A DNA stretch of 12,331 bases from assembly GCA_045544195.1 (NCBI GenBank), contig JAZPYO010000058.1:1-12331 (forward strand), given 5' to 3'. The notes beneath the pieces are model-generated. The model did no database searches. It saw nothing but the letters and a program-made list of their open reading frames with translations, and was not told where the DNA came from. Origin of the DNA: RGIG7213 sp045544195. Lineage in GTDB: Bacteria > Bacillota > Clostridia > Oscillospirales > CAG-272. A program made the translations under genes and the position numbers. Below, piece by piece: positions 1 to 7,845 of the stretch (within the stretch, counting starts at the first letter, position 1; the number at the start of each line of letters is the position of its first letter).

Positions 1-42
1 GGGTGCGCTCGCTTTCAAAGCTGCCAATTCCGCCACACCCGC
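1..42 (-). tRNA. 5' fragment of a tRNA-Leu-like gene, abnormal after the D-loop
   Basis: Read on the minus strand from 42 downward, the sequence starts GCGGGTGTGGCGGAATTGG, which is the acceptor and D-arm start of a bacterial tRNA-Leu. A consensus promoter lies about 40 bp upstream. After the GGCAG of the D-loop the expected ACGC and anticodon stem are missing; the sequence reads CTTTGAAAGCGAGCGCACCC to the window edge. CGCACCC can pair with the initial GGGTGTG to form a 7-bp stem, so this may be a broken tRNA or a different hairpin RNA. The window edge prevents a decision. Confidence 0.4.
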
Positions 43-90
43 GATGAAAGCGTATTGAACAAGCTATTTACCCTGAACGATTACCGTAAG

Positions 91-119
91 ATTATACAAC
101 AATTTTAAGTGTTTGTCAA
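91..119 (-). promoter_or_regulatory. Consensus sigma-A promoter for the leftward tRNA-Leu-like transcript
   Basis: On the minus strand there is a perfect TTGACA (plus coordinates 114-119), exactly 17 bp, then a perfect TATAAT (91-96). Such perfect promoters are typical of stable RNA genes. Transcription would start near position 84 and enter the tRNA-Leu-like sequence at 42. Confidence 0.85.
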
Positions 120-195
120 GTATTTGAATGTATTGTTTTTATGATTGTTTATTTATTCTTAATTTTTGCCGCTTTCTTTTTGCGTTGAAATCGTA

Positions 196-201
196 TATAA
201 T
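196..201 (+). promoter_or_regulatory. Candidate -10 element for the GT-C gene
   Basis: A TATAAT lies about 35 bp before the ATG at 237. No good -35 is visible at 16-18 bp spacing, so this is a weak call. The TGGAGCGG just before the ATG is the likely ribosome binding site. Confidence 0.35.
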
Positions 202-236
202 ACTGTTTCATACGATTACACAGTTGGAGCGGATTT

Positions 237-1823
237 ATGAAGGAAAGGCTTTTTAAAACAGGGAAATTTTTAGGAGATACTGCGGTAATATCGGTATTCG
301 TCATAATGTCCTTGATAATGCTGTTTTTGTTTTCAAGCAGTATGATCCTCACCGCTGATATGAGCGCCAATGATCACGATCTTGAGGTTCTGACGTTTTT
401 TTCCGATAATGCGCCTCTTAATATATTTCTGATGATATGCTGCATTATATTCGGTATTTCAATGTATGTAATATCATGTCATTTTAAATTGACGGAGCGT
501 TTGTCGCTTCGGCATTTATCGATTGCCATATTTGCCATTGTATTTTTAAACTGTGTACTGTGGATAGTCCAATCTATGTCATTTCCTACGCACGATTCGT
601 ATTTGGTTACCTCTGCGGGCGTAAGCGCAGCACTTGGCGATATGTCTCCTTTTGAAAAGGATTATTTTTTAAGATTTCCGTTTCAGCTCGGATACGTTCT
701 ATGGACTGAATTTTTCGCAAGAATATTCTTTCTTGACCACGATATGTACGTTGTTTTGCAGATAGTAAACGGCATATGTCTTGCTGCTGCGGAAACGGCT
801 CTTCTGATACTGACAGACAGATTGTTTTCAAATCGAAGTGTTACGCTTTTTACATTTGTGATGCTTGTTATGTTTGCACAGCCTGTAATATTCATAACAT
901 TTCTTTACGGAAATATTCCCGGCTTTGCGTTTGCCATCTGGTCTGTTTTATTTGCAGTTGAGTATATAAGACACGGCAGATGGCGTGATATTATAATTTC
1001 TTCATTTCTTATGACGGTGTCAGTTTGGCTCAAGCTCAACGATATGATATTTCTTATTGCGCTTGCTATCGTGCTATTTCTGTGCTTTCTGAGAAAAAAG
1101 GGAATTAAGCCTTTGATTTCGCTGTGCATTATTTGCGTTATTACTCTCGGGCTTAAGGATCTTCCTGTTTGGCAATACGAGCACAGATGTGACAGATCCT
1201 TTGGCAAAGGTATTCCTATGACGTGCTGGCTTGCTATGGGACTTGATGAATCTGAAAACGCACCCGGCTGGTATAACAGCACGCATACGGTCATAACCTT
1301 CAATAGCGTAAACGGCGATCATAATGCGGCGAATGATATTGCCAAAAATACCGTAAAGGAGCGAATAGACGTATTTGCCGACGATCCTGCGTATGCATTA
1401 TCCTTCTTTTGTGATAAAATTAACAGCCAATGGAATGAAACGTCGTTTCAAAGCATATGGAACAATCAGGTCCGCGGGCAGATGGCAGACCGTACAGGTA
1501 TTGCAAAATACGTCTGCGGCAGCGGCGAAAAAACAGTTGACAAGCTGATGGATGTAAACGTTCAGTTTATATATCTCGGAGCACTTATTGCGTTTGTCAC
1601 ATCGGTTATAGATATGATAAGAAAAAAGGAGCTTAAAACAGAGCTTGTAATAATTCCGATAGTAATAATAGGCGGATTTTTATACCACGCTTTATTTGAA
1701 GCAAAGTCGCAATACGTTATAAATTACGTAACGATGATGATACCGTATTCCGTATACGGATTTTACAGATGTCTTTCGGCGTTGAAGAATGTAAAGGACA
1801 AAAGACTGAAAAAACACAGTTAA
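237..1823 (+). CDS. Polytopic membrane protein, GT-C-type glycosyltransferase-like
   Basis: A 528-residue integral membrane protein with about ten hydrophobic segments, spread over roughly 14-36, 62-80, 96-112, 150-166, 170-194, 203-240, 252-284, 292-308, 443-459 and 469-484. Features seen: PTHDSYLV (117-124), with an Asp after the second membrane segment where GT-C enzymes keep their catalytic Asp; FLRFPFQLGYVLW (144-156); an extracytoplasmic part with WLAMGLDESENAPGWYN (331-347); and EAKSQYVINY (488-497) with IPYSVYG (502-508). This arrangement is typical of clostridial polyprenyl-phosphate-sugar-dependent glycosyltransferases of the ArnT/PMT/GT39 type, which glycosylate cell-surface polymers or proteins outside the membrane. 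Donor and acceptor cannot be told. The gene stands alone and ends at a strong hairpin shared with the convergent neighbour. The class is reasonably likely, the substrate unknown. Confidence 0.85.
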   Translation: MKERLFKTGKFLGDTAVISVFVIMSLIMLFLFSSSMILTADMSANDHDLEVLTFFSDNAPLNIFLMICCIIFGISMYVISCHFKLTERLSLRHLSIAIFAIVFLNCVLWIVQSMSFPTHDSYLVTSAGVSAALGDMSPFEKDYFLRFPFQLGYVLWTEFFARIFFLDHDMYVVLQIVNGICLAAAETALLILTDRLFSNRSVTLFTFVMLVMFAQPVIFITFLYGNIPGFAFAIWSVLFAVEYIRHGRWRDIIISSFLMTVSVWLKLNDMIFLIALAIVLFLCFLRKKGIKPLISLCIICVITLGLKDLPVWQYEHRCDRSFGKGIPMTCWLAMGLDESENAPGWYNSTHTVITFNSVNGDHNAANDIAKNTVKERIDVFADDPAYALSFFCDKINSQWNETSFQSIWNNQVRGQMADRTGIAKYVCGSGEKTVDKLMDVNVQFIYLGALIAFVTSVIDMIRKKELKTELVIIPIVIIGGFLYHALFEAKSQYVINYVTMMIPYSVYGFYRCLSALKNVKDKRLKKHS

Positions 1824-1826
1824 ATA

Positions 1827-1860
1827 AAAATATCCGACTTATACATAAGTCGGATATTTT
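1827..1860. terminator. Bidirectional intrinsic terminator between convergent genes
   Basis: A perfect 15-bp stem (1827-1841 with 1846-1860) with loop TACA. The stem core is TATCCGACTTA and it is flanked by A4 and T4, so it can stop transcription from both the GT-C gene (+) and the membrane protein gene (-). Confidence 0.92.
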
Positions 1861-1875
1861 GTTATGTGTGATCTG

Positions 1876-2739
1876 TTATTTTTCAGACGTTGCTACGCTC
1901 TTAACAGGAGTGAATGTCATAAGAACAGTATGTGTTACTGCGTATATGAGCAGTGCAAGCTGGCAAAGATTCAAAAGAGTAAATCCGTCAAATGGAACAA
2001 CGAGCATTATCGTAAGCACAATATTTGCAATGCTGTGCGCACCTGCTATAACGATCACAACGAGTGATAATGCAAGATGAAGTCTGGGACGGGGCAAATG
2101 AACTCTCAATCTGTTTTCGGATGTAAGATACAGCATAAGCGAAATAAGTGAAAGCTGTGTTGACAGTATCTCTGAATTGTTTATAACGTAGGTGTTGTTG
2201 AAATATATATAAATCAAAGATGCTATGCACCATAAAACAGGGAAGAATGCAAGCCATTTTACATAAGTCTTATGGCGGTGCTCGGGAGAGTCAGCCAATA
2301 TAAAATAAACCGCTGAGGGAATTGCAAGCACCATAAGAGCTATCAAGGCTACAAAGCAGACCGTGCCATGAGATAATATGACAGCCTTAAACCCTCCGTT
2401 TTTGAACGTATCGAAATTAAGCATTCCGAACAAAAATACGGTCGATGCAAAAATAAAACCGCAAAGCGTTGAAGCAAAAAACGATATATGGCTGCTTTCC
2501 GGTAATCGTTTTGGCAGCGACTTTGCAGATCTCAGCAAGAAAAACACTGAAAACAATGCAATGCAGCAAACGAAAACCAGAGCATTATATACAAACGGCA
2601 GTGAAGTAGATGTTGTATAATTCTGAAGCTCGGCTTTGTAAAATGCGTTCATCAGAAATATTCTGACAATAGCAAGCACAGGCGCAATTACCAATGCGCT
2701 TATCAGAAAGGGCTTATATATTCTTGTGTAAGAATGCAT
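1876..2739 (-). CDS. Polytopic membrane protein of unknown function
   Basis: About 287 residues with seven or eight hydrophobic segments and short basic loops, for example the RPRLH stretch before the last two membrane helices. I do not recognise a family; no catalytic or transport motif is evident. I prefer the ATG at 2739 (protein starting MHSYTRIYK) because GGAG lies six bases upstream. The same frame opens earlier at an ATG at 2751 and a TTG at 2766, both with poor ribosome binding sites. The gene is convergent with the GT-C gene, shares its terminator, and lies downstream of nnr in the same direction with a gap of about 120 bp containing an inverted-repeat region. An integral membrane location is clear; the function is not. 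Confidence 0.8.
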   Translation of the reverse strand: MHSYTRIYKPFLISALVIAPVLAIVRIFLMNAFYKAELQNYTTSTSLPFVYNALVFVCCIALFSVFFLLRSAKSLPKRLPESSHISFFASTLCGFIFASTVFLFGMLNFDTFKNGGFKAVILSHGTVCFVALIALMVLAIPSAVYFILADSPEHRHKTYVKWLAFFPVLWCIASLIYIYFNNTYVINNSEILSTQLSLISLMLYLTSENRLRVHLPRPRLHLALSLVVIVIAGAHSIANIVLTIMLVVPFDGFTLLNLCQLALLIYAVTHTVLMTFTPVKSVATSEK

Positions 2740-2781
2740 TACTTTCTCCATTCTGCCCGCAGGCAAGGTCGATATTTAAAT

Positions 2782-2811
2782 TGATAAGTGATAAAATCAC
2801 CTCTTATCACT
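2782..2811 (-). promoter_or_regulatory. Overlapping inverted repeats before the unknown membrane gene
   Basis: Two mutually exclusive palindromes overlap here: TGATAAG/CTTATCA (2782-2788 with 2803-2809) and AGTGATAA/TTATCACT (2787-2794 with 2804-2811). The flank toward 2830 is very AT-rich with several TATA-like hexamers. This could be an operator, or alternative leader hairpins of the leftward membrane-protein transcript. There is no T-run good enough for a classical terminator. Confidence 0.4.
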
Positions 2812-2863
2812 ATATAATATAATTATTAACAAACTACCTTTGAAACAGTAAACTTTTGTAATT

Positions 2864-4360
2864 TTATTCTCTTAATACGTATTTTAATGCCTTTGGAATG
2901 CTTTTTGCCGTATCAGATGAGAGCATTGCTATTTCTGTATATTCATCCTGTGCTATCTGACCGCTGATACCGTTTATATACGCACCTGCCGCTACTGCAA
3001 ATGCCGTTTTTTCTTTATCAGTATATCCCATTATTCCCGCAAGGATCCCGGATAAAACGTCTCCGCTTCCCGCAGTTGCCATACCGCTGCAGCCTTTATC
3101 CGTAAGATAGGTTTCATATCCGTTCGTAACTATCGTGCAGGGACCTTTTAAAAGAAGTGTAACGCCGTTTTCTGCAGCGTATGACTGAGCAATGCTTACG
3201 GGGCTTGAAAGGATCTCCTCGCAGCCTTTTTTACAAAGACGCGAAAACTCTTTCATATGCGGCGTCAATATGACGTTTGCGGATGTGCTTTTCAGAATTT
3301 CTCCGTCGATGCGCGAAAGGCAATTCAAGCCGTCTGCATCTATTATCAGTGTTTCCTTATAGTTTGAAAGCAGATACTTAATTATGTTTTCTTGAGCTTC
3401 TCCGACTCCCATGCCCATTCCTATGCATACGCATTTGCAGTTGCTTATTGCGCCGTTTATTGATTCAGTGTCAAATGCAATATGACCGTTTTCCGACCTC
3501 AGAGGGAAAAGCGTGCTTTCGAGAATATACGGTAAAACGTAATGTGAAATACAATCAGGCACTGCAAGACGGCATATCCCGCACCCTGAACGAAGCGCGC
3601 AAAGCGCGATGTTAGACAGCTTCGGCGCTCCCGAGTACTCAAGGCTTCCGCCAATCACCGCAACGTATCCGAAATTTCCCTTGTGGCAGTTGCTTTTTCT
3701 TTTTGAAAAAAACTTTCTTATGTCCGCATCTTCAAGCAAAAATGCACTGCTTCCATCCGTATTTATGCCGACATCGCACCGTATTTTGTTCTTCATTGCA
3801 TCCTTTGCCGAGCCTAAAAAGTGACCATACTTATATTCGCCGAGCGCAACGGTAAGATCTGATATAACATATACCTCTGACATACCGGAGTTGCCGTTCA
3901 GACCGCTGTTTATATCGGCAGAAATAACGAATGCTCCGCTTTCATTTACAGCACGGATCGCATCAGCGTATATACCGTCGGCTTTTTTATAAAACCCTGT
4001 GCCGAAGATGCAGTCTACGACCGTATTATATCCGATAAACGATGTGCCTTTGACGAAAAATTCAATATTTATACCCGCTTTTTTGCATTCTTCAAGATAA
4101 AATGCCCCTTCCTTCGAGACCTTTTCCGAAAGCAGATATACAACCACCTGTTTTCCGTTCTTTTTCAGTATTGGCGCAAGAGCCAGACCGTCAGCGCCGT
4201 TGTTGCCGCATCCGCAAATGATGCATACGGGCGATGTGTATTCTGCGCTTGCAAAAAGCATTTGTGCGGCATTAGCTATTAATTGCCGTTCTGATGCGCC
4301 TGCTTTGACGGTATATTCGTCAAATGAACGCATTTCTTCGTTTGACAGTACCTTTATCAT
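2864..4360 (-). CDS. nnr: Bifunctional NAD(P)H-hydrate epimerase / ADP-dependent NAD(P)H-hydrate dehydratase
   Basis: This cytoplasmic metabolite-repair enzyme epimerises damaged NADHX/NADPHX and dehydrates the S form back to NAD(P)H using ADP. The 498 residues match the usual fused length. The N-terminal YjeF/epimerase domain (about 1-205) shows GCGNNGADG (50-58), VDCIFGTG (115-122) with the expected catalytic Asp, and ADINSGLNGNSG (148-159). The C-terminal ribokinase-like dehydratase domain (about 215-498) shows GNFGYVAVIGGS (228-239), GMGMG (314-318), DADGL (341-345), TPHMKEF (366-372), KGP (405-407) and GMATAGSGDVLSGI (426-439), where the Asp of GSGDVL is the catalytic base. Small departures from consensus, such as GNNGAD for GNNGGD and TPHMKE for TPHPGE, look tolerated. 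The start is supported by GGAG seven bases before the ATG. The gene has its own transcript start region, because a terminator lies just upstream. Confidence 0.96.
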   Translation of the reverse strand: MIKVLSNEEMRSFDEYTVKAGASERQLIANAAQMLFASAEYTSPVCIICGCGNNGADGLALAPILKKNGKQVVVYLLSEKVSKEGAFYLEECKKAGINIEFFVKGTSFIGYNTVVDCIFGTGFYKKADGIYADAIRAVNESGAFVISADINSGLNGNSGMSEVYVISDLTVALGEYKYGHFLGSAKDAMKNKIRCDVGINTDGSSAFLLEDADIRKFFSKRKSNCHKGNFGYVAVIGGSLEYSGAPKLSNIALCALRSGCGICRLAVPDCISHYVLPYILESTLFPLRSENGHIAFDTESINGAISNCKCVCIGMGMGVGEAQENIIKYLLSNYKETLIIDADGLNCLSRIDGEILKSTSANVILTPHMKEFSRLCKKGCEEILSSPVSIAQSYAAENGVTLLLKGPCTIVTNGYETYLTDKGCSGMATAGSGDVLSGILAGIMGYTDKEKTAFAVAAGAYINGISGQIAQDEYTEIAMLSSDTAKSIPKALKYVLRE

Positions 4361-4379
4361 AATTTCTCCGTATTAAAAT

Positions 4380-4411
4380 CAGGCTGCCGACTCATAATAA
4401 GCGGCAGCCTG
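4380..4411 (-). terminator. Intrinsic terminator after the glycosidase-like lipoprotein gene
   Basis: CAGGCTGCCG (4380-4389) pairs perfectly with CGGCAGCCTG (4402-4411) across a 12-base loop. In the minus direction it is followed by ATTTTAA. It sits directly after the lipoprotein stop codon and upstream of nnr, separating the two transcripts. Confidence 0.85.
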
Positions 4412-4417
4412 TTGTTT

Positions 4418-6373
4418 TTATTTTGCGTTATACTGATACTTGAATCTTCCTGTGGGAGCAACATCGCCCGTCAAATAGAAGTCCATTATATCGCCCTGCA
4501 CCTGAACGTTATCAGCCCACTTAAAGTTTATGGTAAATTCGTTTGACGTTATTCCGAGTAATGTCTTCGGTATCTTTACCATTATTACGTTGCCGTTTAC
4601 GTGGTATTCAACATCGCCTGCTGTCTCGGTGTCAAAGCCGTTGCCCGTGAATTTTTCAAGGACCGCAACAGATTCGGATCTCGGTGTCTGCTTATTGAGA
4701 ATATAATCAAATGTTTCCCAGTTGGCATCGCCGTCATTCACATCAATGTAAAGCTGCATCCATTTTTCGTCCGTGTACGGTGTTATATCCTGCACGCAGC
4801 GAGCCATAAAATAAACATATTCGTTATCACGTGCTACCTTGAAATCGTAAAGGTCGTTTCTGCCCGAGGAATCCTTGTAAATAAGCTGAGAACCTGTTTT
4901 CGGATCGAGATATCCTCTGCCGCTTCTGTCAAATGTATTTCCCGCATACGTTATGTATCTGGGAGCAACATTTGCCCACTGACCGTAACCGCCGTTTATG
5001 TCGATCTTGATCGGCGAGGATGCTTCGGGAACAGCGTCTGCGCCCTTGAACTTGCGGATGTACTCTGCCATCTGGTAATAGTAGTGATCCTTCAAAGCGC
5101 CTTTTGTAGGCTCAATATCACGGCTGTTCAGATCGTTGAACTGATCTGCAAATGCGTTTGTAACACCGCCCCATTCTTCCTGGCGGATAGCTACCCATTC
5201 GTTATAGCCTGTGATGAGAATGAATTTCGGCTTTTTCTTCAATGCGTATTCAAACTGCTCGGCAAAGTTAGCGCCGTATAAAACTGCGTTTTCTCTCGTG
5301 TCATAGCCGTTTGAGGTGTATGTTCTGCCCGTTACGTTCTGTCCGTTCATAGCCGTAAGGCATTTGTCAACATAGTTGTGGTTCTGAGCAACGCCTACTG
5401 TTATTTCCTCAACGGGCTCGCCTCTTTTATCGTTTACCGTGTACGTAGCCTGAGGATATACCGACAGCCAGCCCCACTGCTTTGCTTTCGTCTGACGCTC
5501 TGTATAATCGGGCTGACCTGCTCTGAACGTGAAATGCTCAACGATCTCTTTCAAGGACGGATCTGCACGGGTGTCAAGAAATGAAGGATCGACAATGATA
5601 AGGGGCTTACCGTCAAGCATAAACCAACAATCATCATATTGCGCCTTCTTGTAAAAACGCTGATAAAGCTCCTTTATCTGTGTGACCGCGGCTGGCTCGT
5701 CGAAGAAGGGAAGGTGGAATATTACCTTTGGAGCCTGAACACCGTCAACACGCGCCTGATTGAATACTTTAAGCATTTTCATCATTGAATCAGCCCAGGT
5801 GAACGTGCCGTTTGTGTTGTCGCATACGATTGCATCAACACCAGCTGCTGCAAGCATCTCTGCCTGACGGCGGATCACCCATTCGTCTTTACAGCTGTAA
5901 TAGCCGTATATAGGCTCGTTCCAGAAATGATATGCCCCTTTTTTGCCCCAGCGGCTGTCATTGTAATCGTTGATGTCAATATCGGGGTGCTCGTCAAGTA
6001 TATTCTGAATGTTGTAAGCGTACTGCTGAGGTGCAAAGGTTCCATGCCAAGGGGAATAGAATATTCCCACGAATTTTTCTTCTTTAAGACCGCCTACATC
6101 TGCGTTTGAAGATGATGTTCTGCCAAGACCGTCGGTAAATACCCACGAGCTTGGAGAAGCGTAGTTTTCTGTAAGGGATGTATAGTCACCCTCGCCGTAA
6201 ACCGTTACAGCGGAATTATCAAGCGCACTGTCATATTCTCCTGCCGTAGGAACATCGCCGGGCGTCTGAGTTGACGTTTCCGAAGTGTCAACACTGTCAT
6301 CGGTGCAGGCAAGCAGGGAAGAAGCAAGCATTATTGCAGCGAGACCTATTGAAACGAGCTTTGTTTTTTTCAT
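4418..6373 (-). CDS. Secreted lipoprotein, GH71/GH99-like glycosidase with CBM9-like C-terminal domain
   Basis: A 651-residue exported lipoprotein. A basic, hydrophobic signal peptide ends in the lipobox LLAC (20-23), followed by a Ser/Thr/Asp-rich linker to about 55. The central region (about 100-445) resembles the GH71/GH99 (beta/alpha)8 group: FVGIFYSPWHGTF (101-113), HFWNEPIYGYYS (149-160), AAAGVDAIVCDNTNG (175-189), KPLIIVDPSF (256-265) and ILITGYNEWVAI (385-396). GH99-type enzymes are endo-mannanases/mannosidases and GH71 enzymes alpha-1,3-glucanases, so an extracellular polysaccharide substrate is likely, but which one is unknown. The last 195 residues (about 455-651) look like a CBM9/DOMON-type beta-sandwich, with ND.YDF.VARDNEYVYF.AR near 507-525 and LYIDVNDGD (541-549). 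GAAAGG precedes the start by about ten bases. No transporter or regulator sits beside it. Confidence 0.85.
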   Translation of the reverse strand: MKKTKLVSIGLAAIMLASSLLACTDDSVDTSETSTQTPGDVPTAGEYDSALDNSAVTVYGEGDYTSLTENYASPSSWVFTDGLGRTSSSNADVGGLKEEKFVGIFYSPWHGTFAPQQYAYNIQNILDEHPDIDINDYNDSRWGKKGAYHFWNEPIYGYYSCKDEWVIRRQAEMLAAAGVDAIVCDNTNGTFTWADSMMKMLKVFNQARVDGVQAPKVIFHLPFFDEPAAVTQIKELYQRFYKKAQYDDCWFMLDGKPLIIVDPSFLDTRADPSLKEIVEHFTFRAGQPDYTERQTKAKQWGWLSVYPQATYTVNDKRGEPVEEITVGVAQNHNYVDKCLTAMNGQNVTGRTYTSNGYDTRENAVLYGANFAEQFEYALKKKPKFILITGYNEWVAIRQEEWGGVTNAFADQFNDLNSRDIEPTKGALKDHYYYQMAEYIRKFKGADAVPEASSPIKIDINGGYGQWANVAPRYITYAGNTFDRSGRGYLDPKTGSQLIYKDSSGRNDLYDFKVARDNEYVYFMARCVQDITPYTDEKWMQLYIDVNDGDANWETFDYILNKQTPRSESVAVLEKFTGNGFDTETAGDVEYHVNGNVIMVKIPKTLLGITSNEFTINFKWADNVQVQGDIMDFYLTGDVAPTGRFKYQYNAK

Positions 6374-6391
6374 AAATTTCTACCTTTCTGT

Positions 6392-6397
6392 ATTATA
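6392..6397 (-). promoter_or_regulatory. Candidate -10 element for the lipoprotein gene
   Basis: TATAAT on the minus strand lies about 20 bp upstream of the start codon at 6373. The -35 region is weak (ATGAAA-like at 16 bp). It is divergent from the spoIIID promoter. Confidence 0.4.
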
Positions 6398-6456
6398 AAA
6401 CACGATAGTCCATTTTCATTTTATCATACATAAACACAAAATGTCAAGAGTTTTGG

Positions 6457-6485
6457 GAATTTTAAAGCGTATGATCTCATACAAA
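6457..6485 (+). promoter_or_regulatory. Sigma-E-type promoter of the spoIIID operon
   Basis: GAATTTT (6457-6463) matches six of seven positions of the sigma-E -35 consensus KMATATT. After 14 bp comes CATACAAA (6478-6485), matching seven of eight positions of CATACAMT. Transcription would start near 6491, leaving a leader of about 28 bases before spoIIID. This fits the mother-cell expression known for spoIIID. Confidence 0.65.
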
Positions 6486-6518
6486 TTATCAAAACGATAT
6501 GAAAGAGGAAGAAAACAA

Positions 6519-6809
6519 ATGGAATATATTATCGAGGACAGATGCGTTATTATGGGCAGATACATAGCGGAAAGCGGCGATACGGTCAGGGGGTGTGCAC
6601 AAAAATTCGGAGTATCTAAGTCAACTGTGCATAAGGATGTTACAGAACGGCTGAAAAAAACGAATCCGTCACTTTATTCGCAGGTGTGCGCTGTTTTGTT
6701 CAAAAATAAGTCTGAAAGGCATATAAGGGGCGGTATTGCAACGAAAAACAAATATCTTATGATGTCTGAATACATAAACGGTCAAAAGAAGGAAAAAATA
6801 AAGGCATAA
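6519..6809 (+). CDS. spoIIID: Sporulation transcriptional regulator SpoIIID
   Basis: SpoIIID is the small DNA-binding protein that switches mother-cell transcription from the sigma-E to the sigma-K programme. The 96-residue product begins MEYIIEDR and carries the family hallmarks: TVRGCAQKFGVSKSTVHKDV (22-41), which is the helix-turn-helix, then TERL (42-45), NPSL (49-52) and the basic C-terminal segment ERHIRGGIATKNKY (66-79), where the Bacillus protein has RHLRGGEATK. The ATG at 6519 is preferred because AGAGGAAG lies just upstream and the homologous region starts there; the frame is open back to 6441. It is the first gene of an operon with spoVAD, which begins 18 bp after its stop, and is preceded by a sigma-E-like promoter. 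Confidence 0.96.
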   Translation: MEYIIEDRCVIMGRYIAESGDTVRGCAQKFGVSKSTVHKDVTERLKKTNPSLYSQVCAVLFKNKSERHIRGGIATKNKYLMMSEYINGQKKEKIKA

Positions 6810-6827
6810 ACTTGAAAAGGAAATAAA

Positions 6828-7844
6828 ATGGACGTAATAAGATTCAAAAGACCCATATCTGTGCTTGGAGTCGGTACGGCAGTGGGCAAAAAGGAATTTG
6901 ACGGACCTTTGGGCAGTAAATTTGATATTCACAGCGACGATGACCGCTTTGGACAGAAAACGTGGGAAAAAAGTGAAGAGGAAATGGTTCGCTTTGCGTA
7001 TAACTTTGCGTTAAAAAATGCCCGTATGAGATCTGATGATATTCAGGCGGTGTTCGCAGGCGACCTTATGAATCAGTGTACGGCATCAGGCTATGGTCTT
7101 ATTGACAGCGGAAGGTCGTATTTCGGACTGTATGGGGCGTGTTCTACAATGGCAGAGGGAATTATACTCGCTTCGCTTACCGTTGATGGCGGCGGCTTTG
7201 AAAATGCCGCAGTCTGTGCGAGCAGTCATAACTGTACTGCAGAACGTCAGTTTCGCTTTCCCGTTGAATACGGCGCTCAAAGATCGCCGACCTCACAGCG
7301 CACCGTCACAGCCTGTTCATGTATGATACTCGGCAAGGGGAAATCCGATGTTTGTATAAGCGGAGTGCTTGCGGGCAGAACGGTAGATGCGGGGATAAAC
7401 GATATAAATAATATGGGTGCGGCAATGGCTCCTGCGGCATTCGATACGTTGAAGAGGTATTTTGAGTGCGAGGGCTCGTCAAATGAAAAGATTGACCTTA
7501 TCGTAACGGGTGACCTTGGTTTCGAGGGCTACGGTATCCTGCGTGATTTTATGAAGCTGCAAAGCGTCGATATATCAAAAATATACAACGATTGCGGACT
7601 TATGATATATGACAGAGTCACACAGGACGCTAACGCAGGGGCAAGCGGTTGCGGCTGCGGCGGTGCGGTGCTTTGCGCTCATATCATTGATATGATGAAA
7701 AAAGAAAAGTACAAGAAGGTTCTGTTCGTCGGTACAGGGGCAATGATGAGCCCGCTTACCGTTTTCCAGGGAGAAACGATACCGTGTATAGCACATCTTG
7801 TTGAGCTTTCGTGTTCGGCAAGCGATGAAAAGAGGGAAGAGTAA
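6828..7844 (+). CDS. spoVAD: Stage V sporulation protein AD (SpoVAD)
   Basis: SpoVAD is part of the SpoVA apparatus that moves Ca-dipicolinate into the forespore and releases it at germination; it has a thiolase-like fold and binds dipicolinate. At 338 residues it has the usual family length. Conserved segments include FKRPISVLGVGTAVGKKE (6-23), FAGDLMNQCTASGYG (76-90), YGACSTMAEG (102-111), EYGAQRSPTSQRTVTAC (147-163), GDLGFEGYGILRD (228-240), SGCGCGGAV (273-281) and the C-terminal GTGAMMSPLT (302-311) with QGETIPCIAHLV (314-325). AAAAGGAAATAAA precedes the ATG. The normal upstream partner spoVAC is missing; spoIIID lies there instead. spoVAE follows immediately. Confidence 0.97.
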   Translation: MDVIRFKRPISVLGVGTAVGKKEFDGPLGSKFDIHSDDDRFGQKTWEKSEEEMVRFAYNFALKNARMRSDDIQAVFAGDLMNQCTASGYGLIDSGRSYFGLYGACSTMAEGIILASLTVDGGGFENAAVCASSHNCTAERQFRFPVEYGAQRSPTSQRTVTACSCMILGKGKSDVCISGVLAGRTVDAGINDINNMGAAMAPAAFDTLKRYFECEGSSNEKIDLIVTGDLGFEGYGILRDFMKLQSVDISKIYNDCGLMIYDRVTQDANAGASGCGCGGAVLCAHIIDMMKKEKYKKVLFVGTGAMMSPLTVFQGETIPCIAHLVELSCSASDEKREE

Positions 7845-7845
7845 A

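Noticed and set aside
4601..5281. 226-codon frame on the plus strand
   Set aside because: Antisense shadow of the lipoprotein gene; no start signal and no recognisable protein features.
6767..6772. TGAATA as a sigma-G -35 for spoVAD
   Set aside because: No CATNNTA-type -10 lies 17-18 bp downstream, so it is not supported as a promoter.
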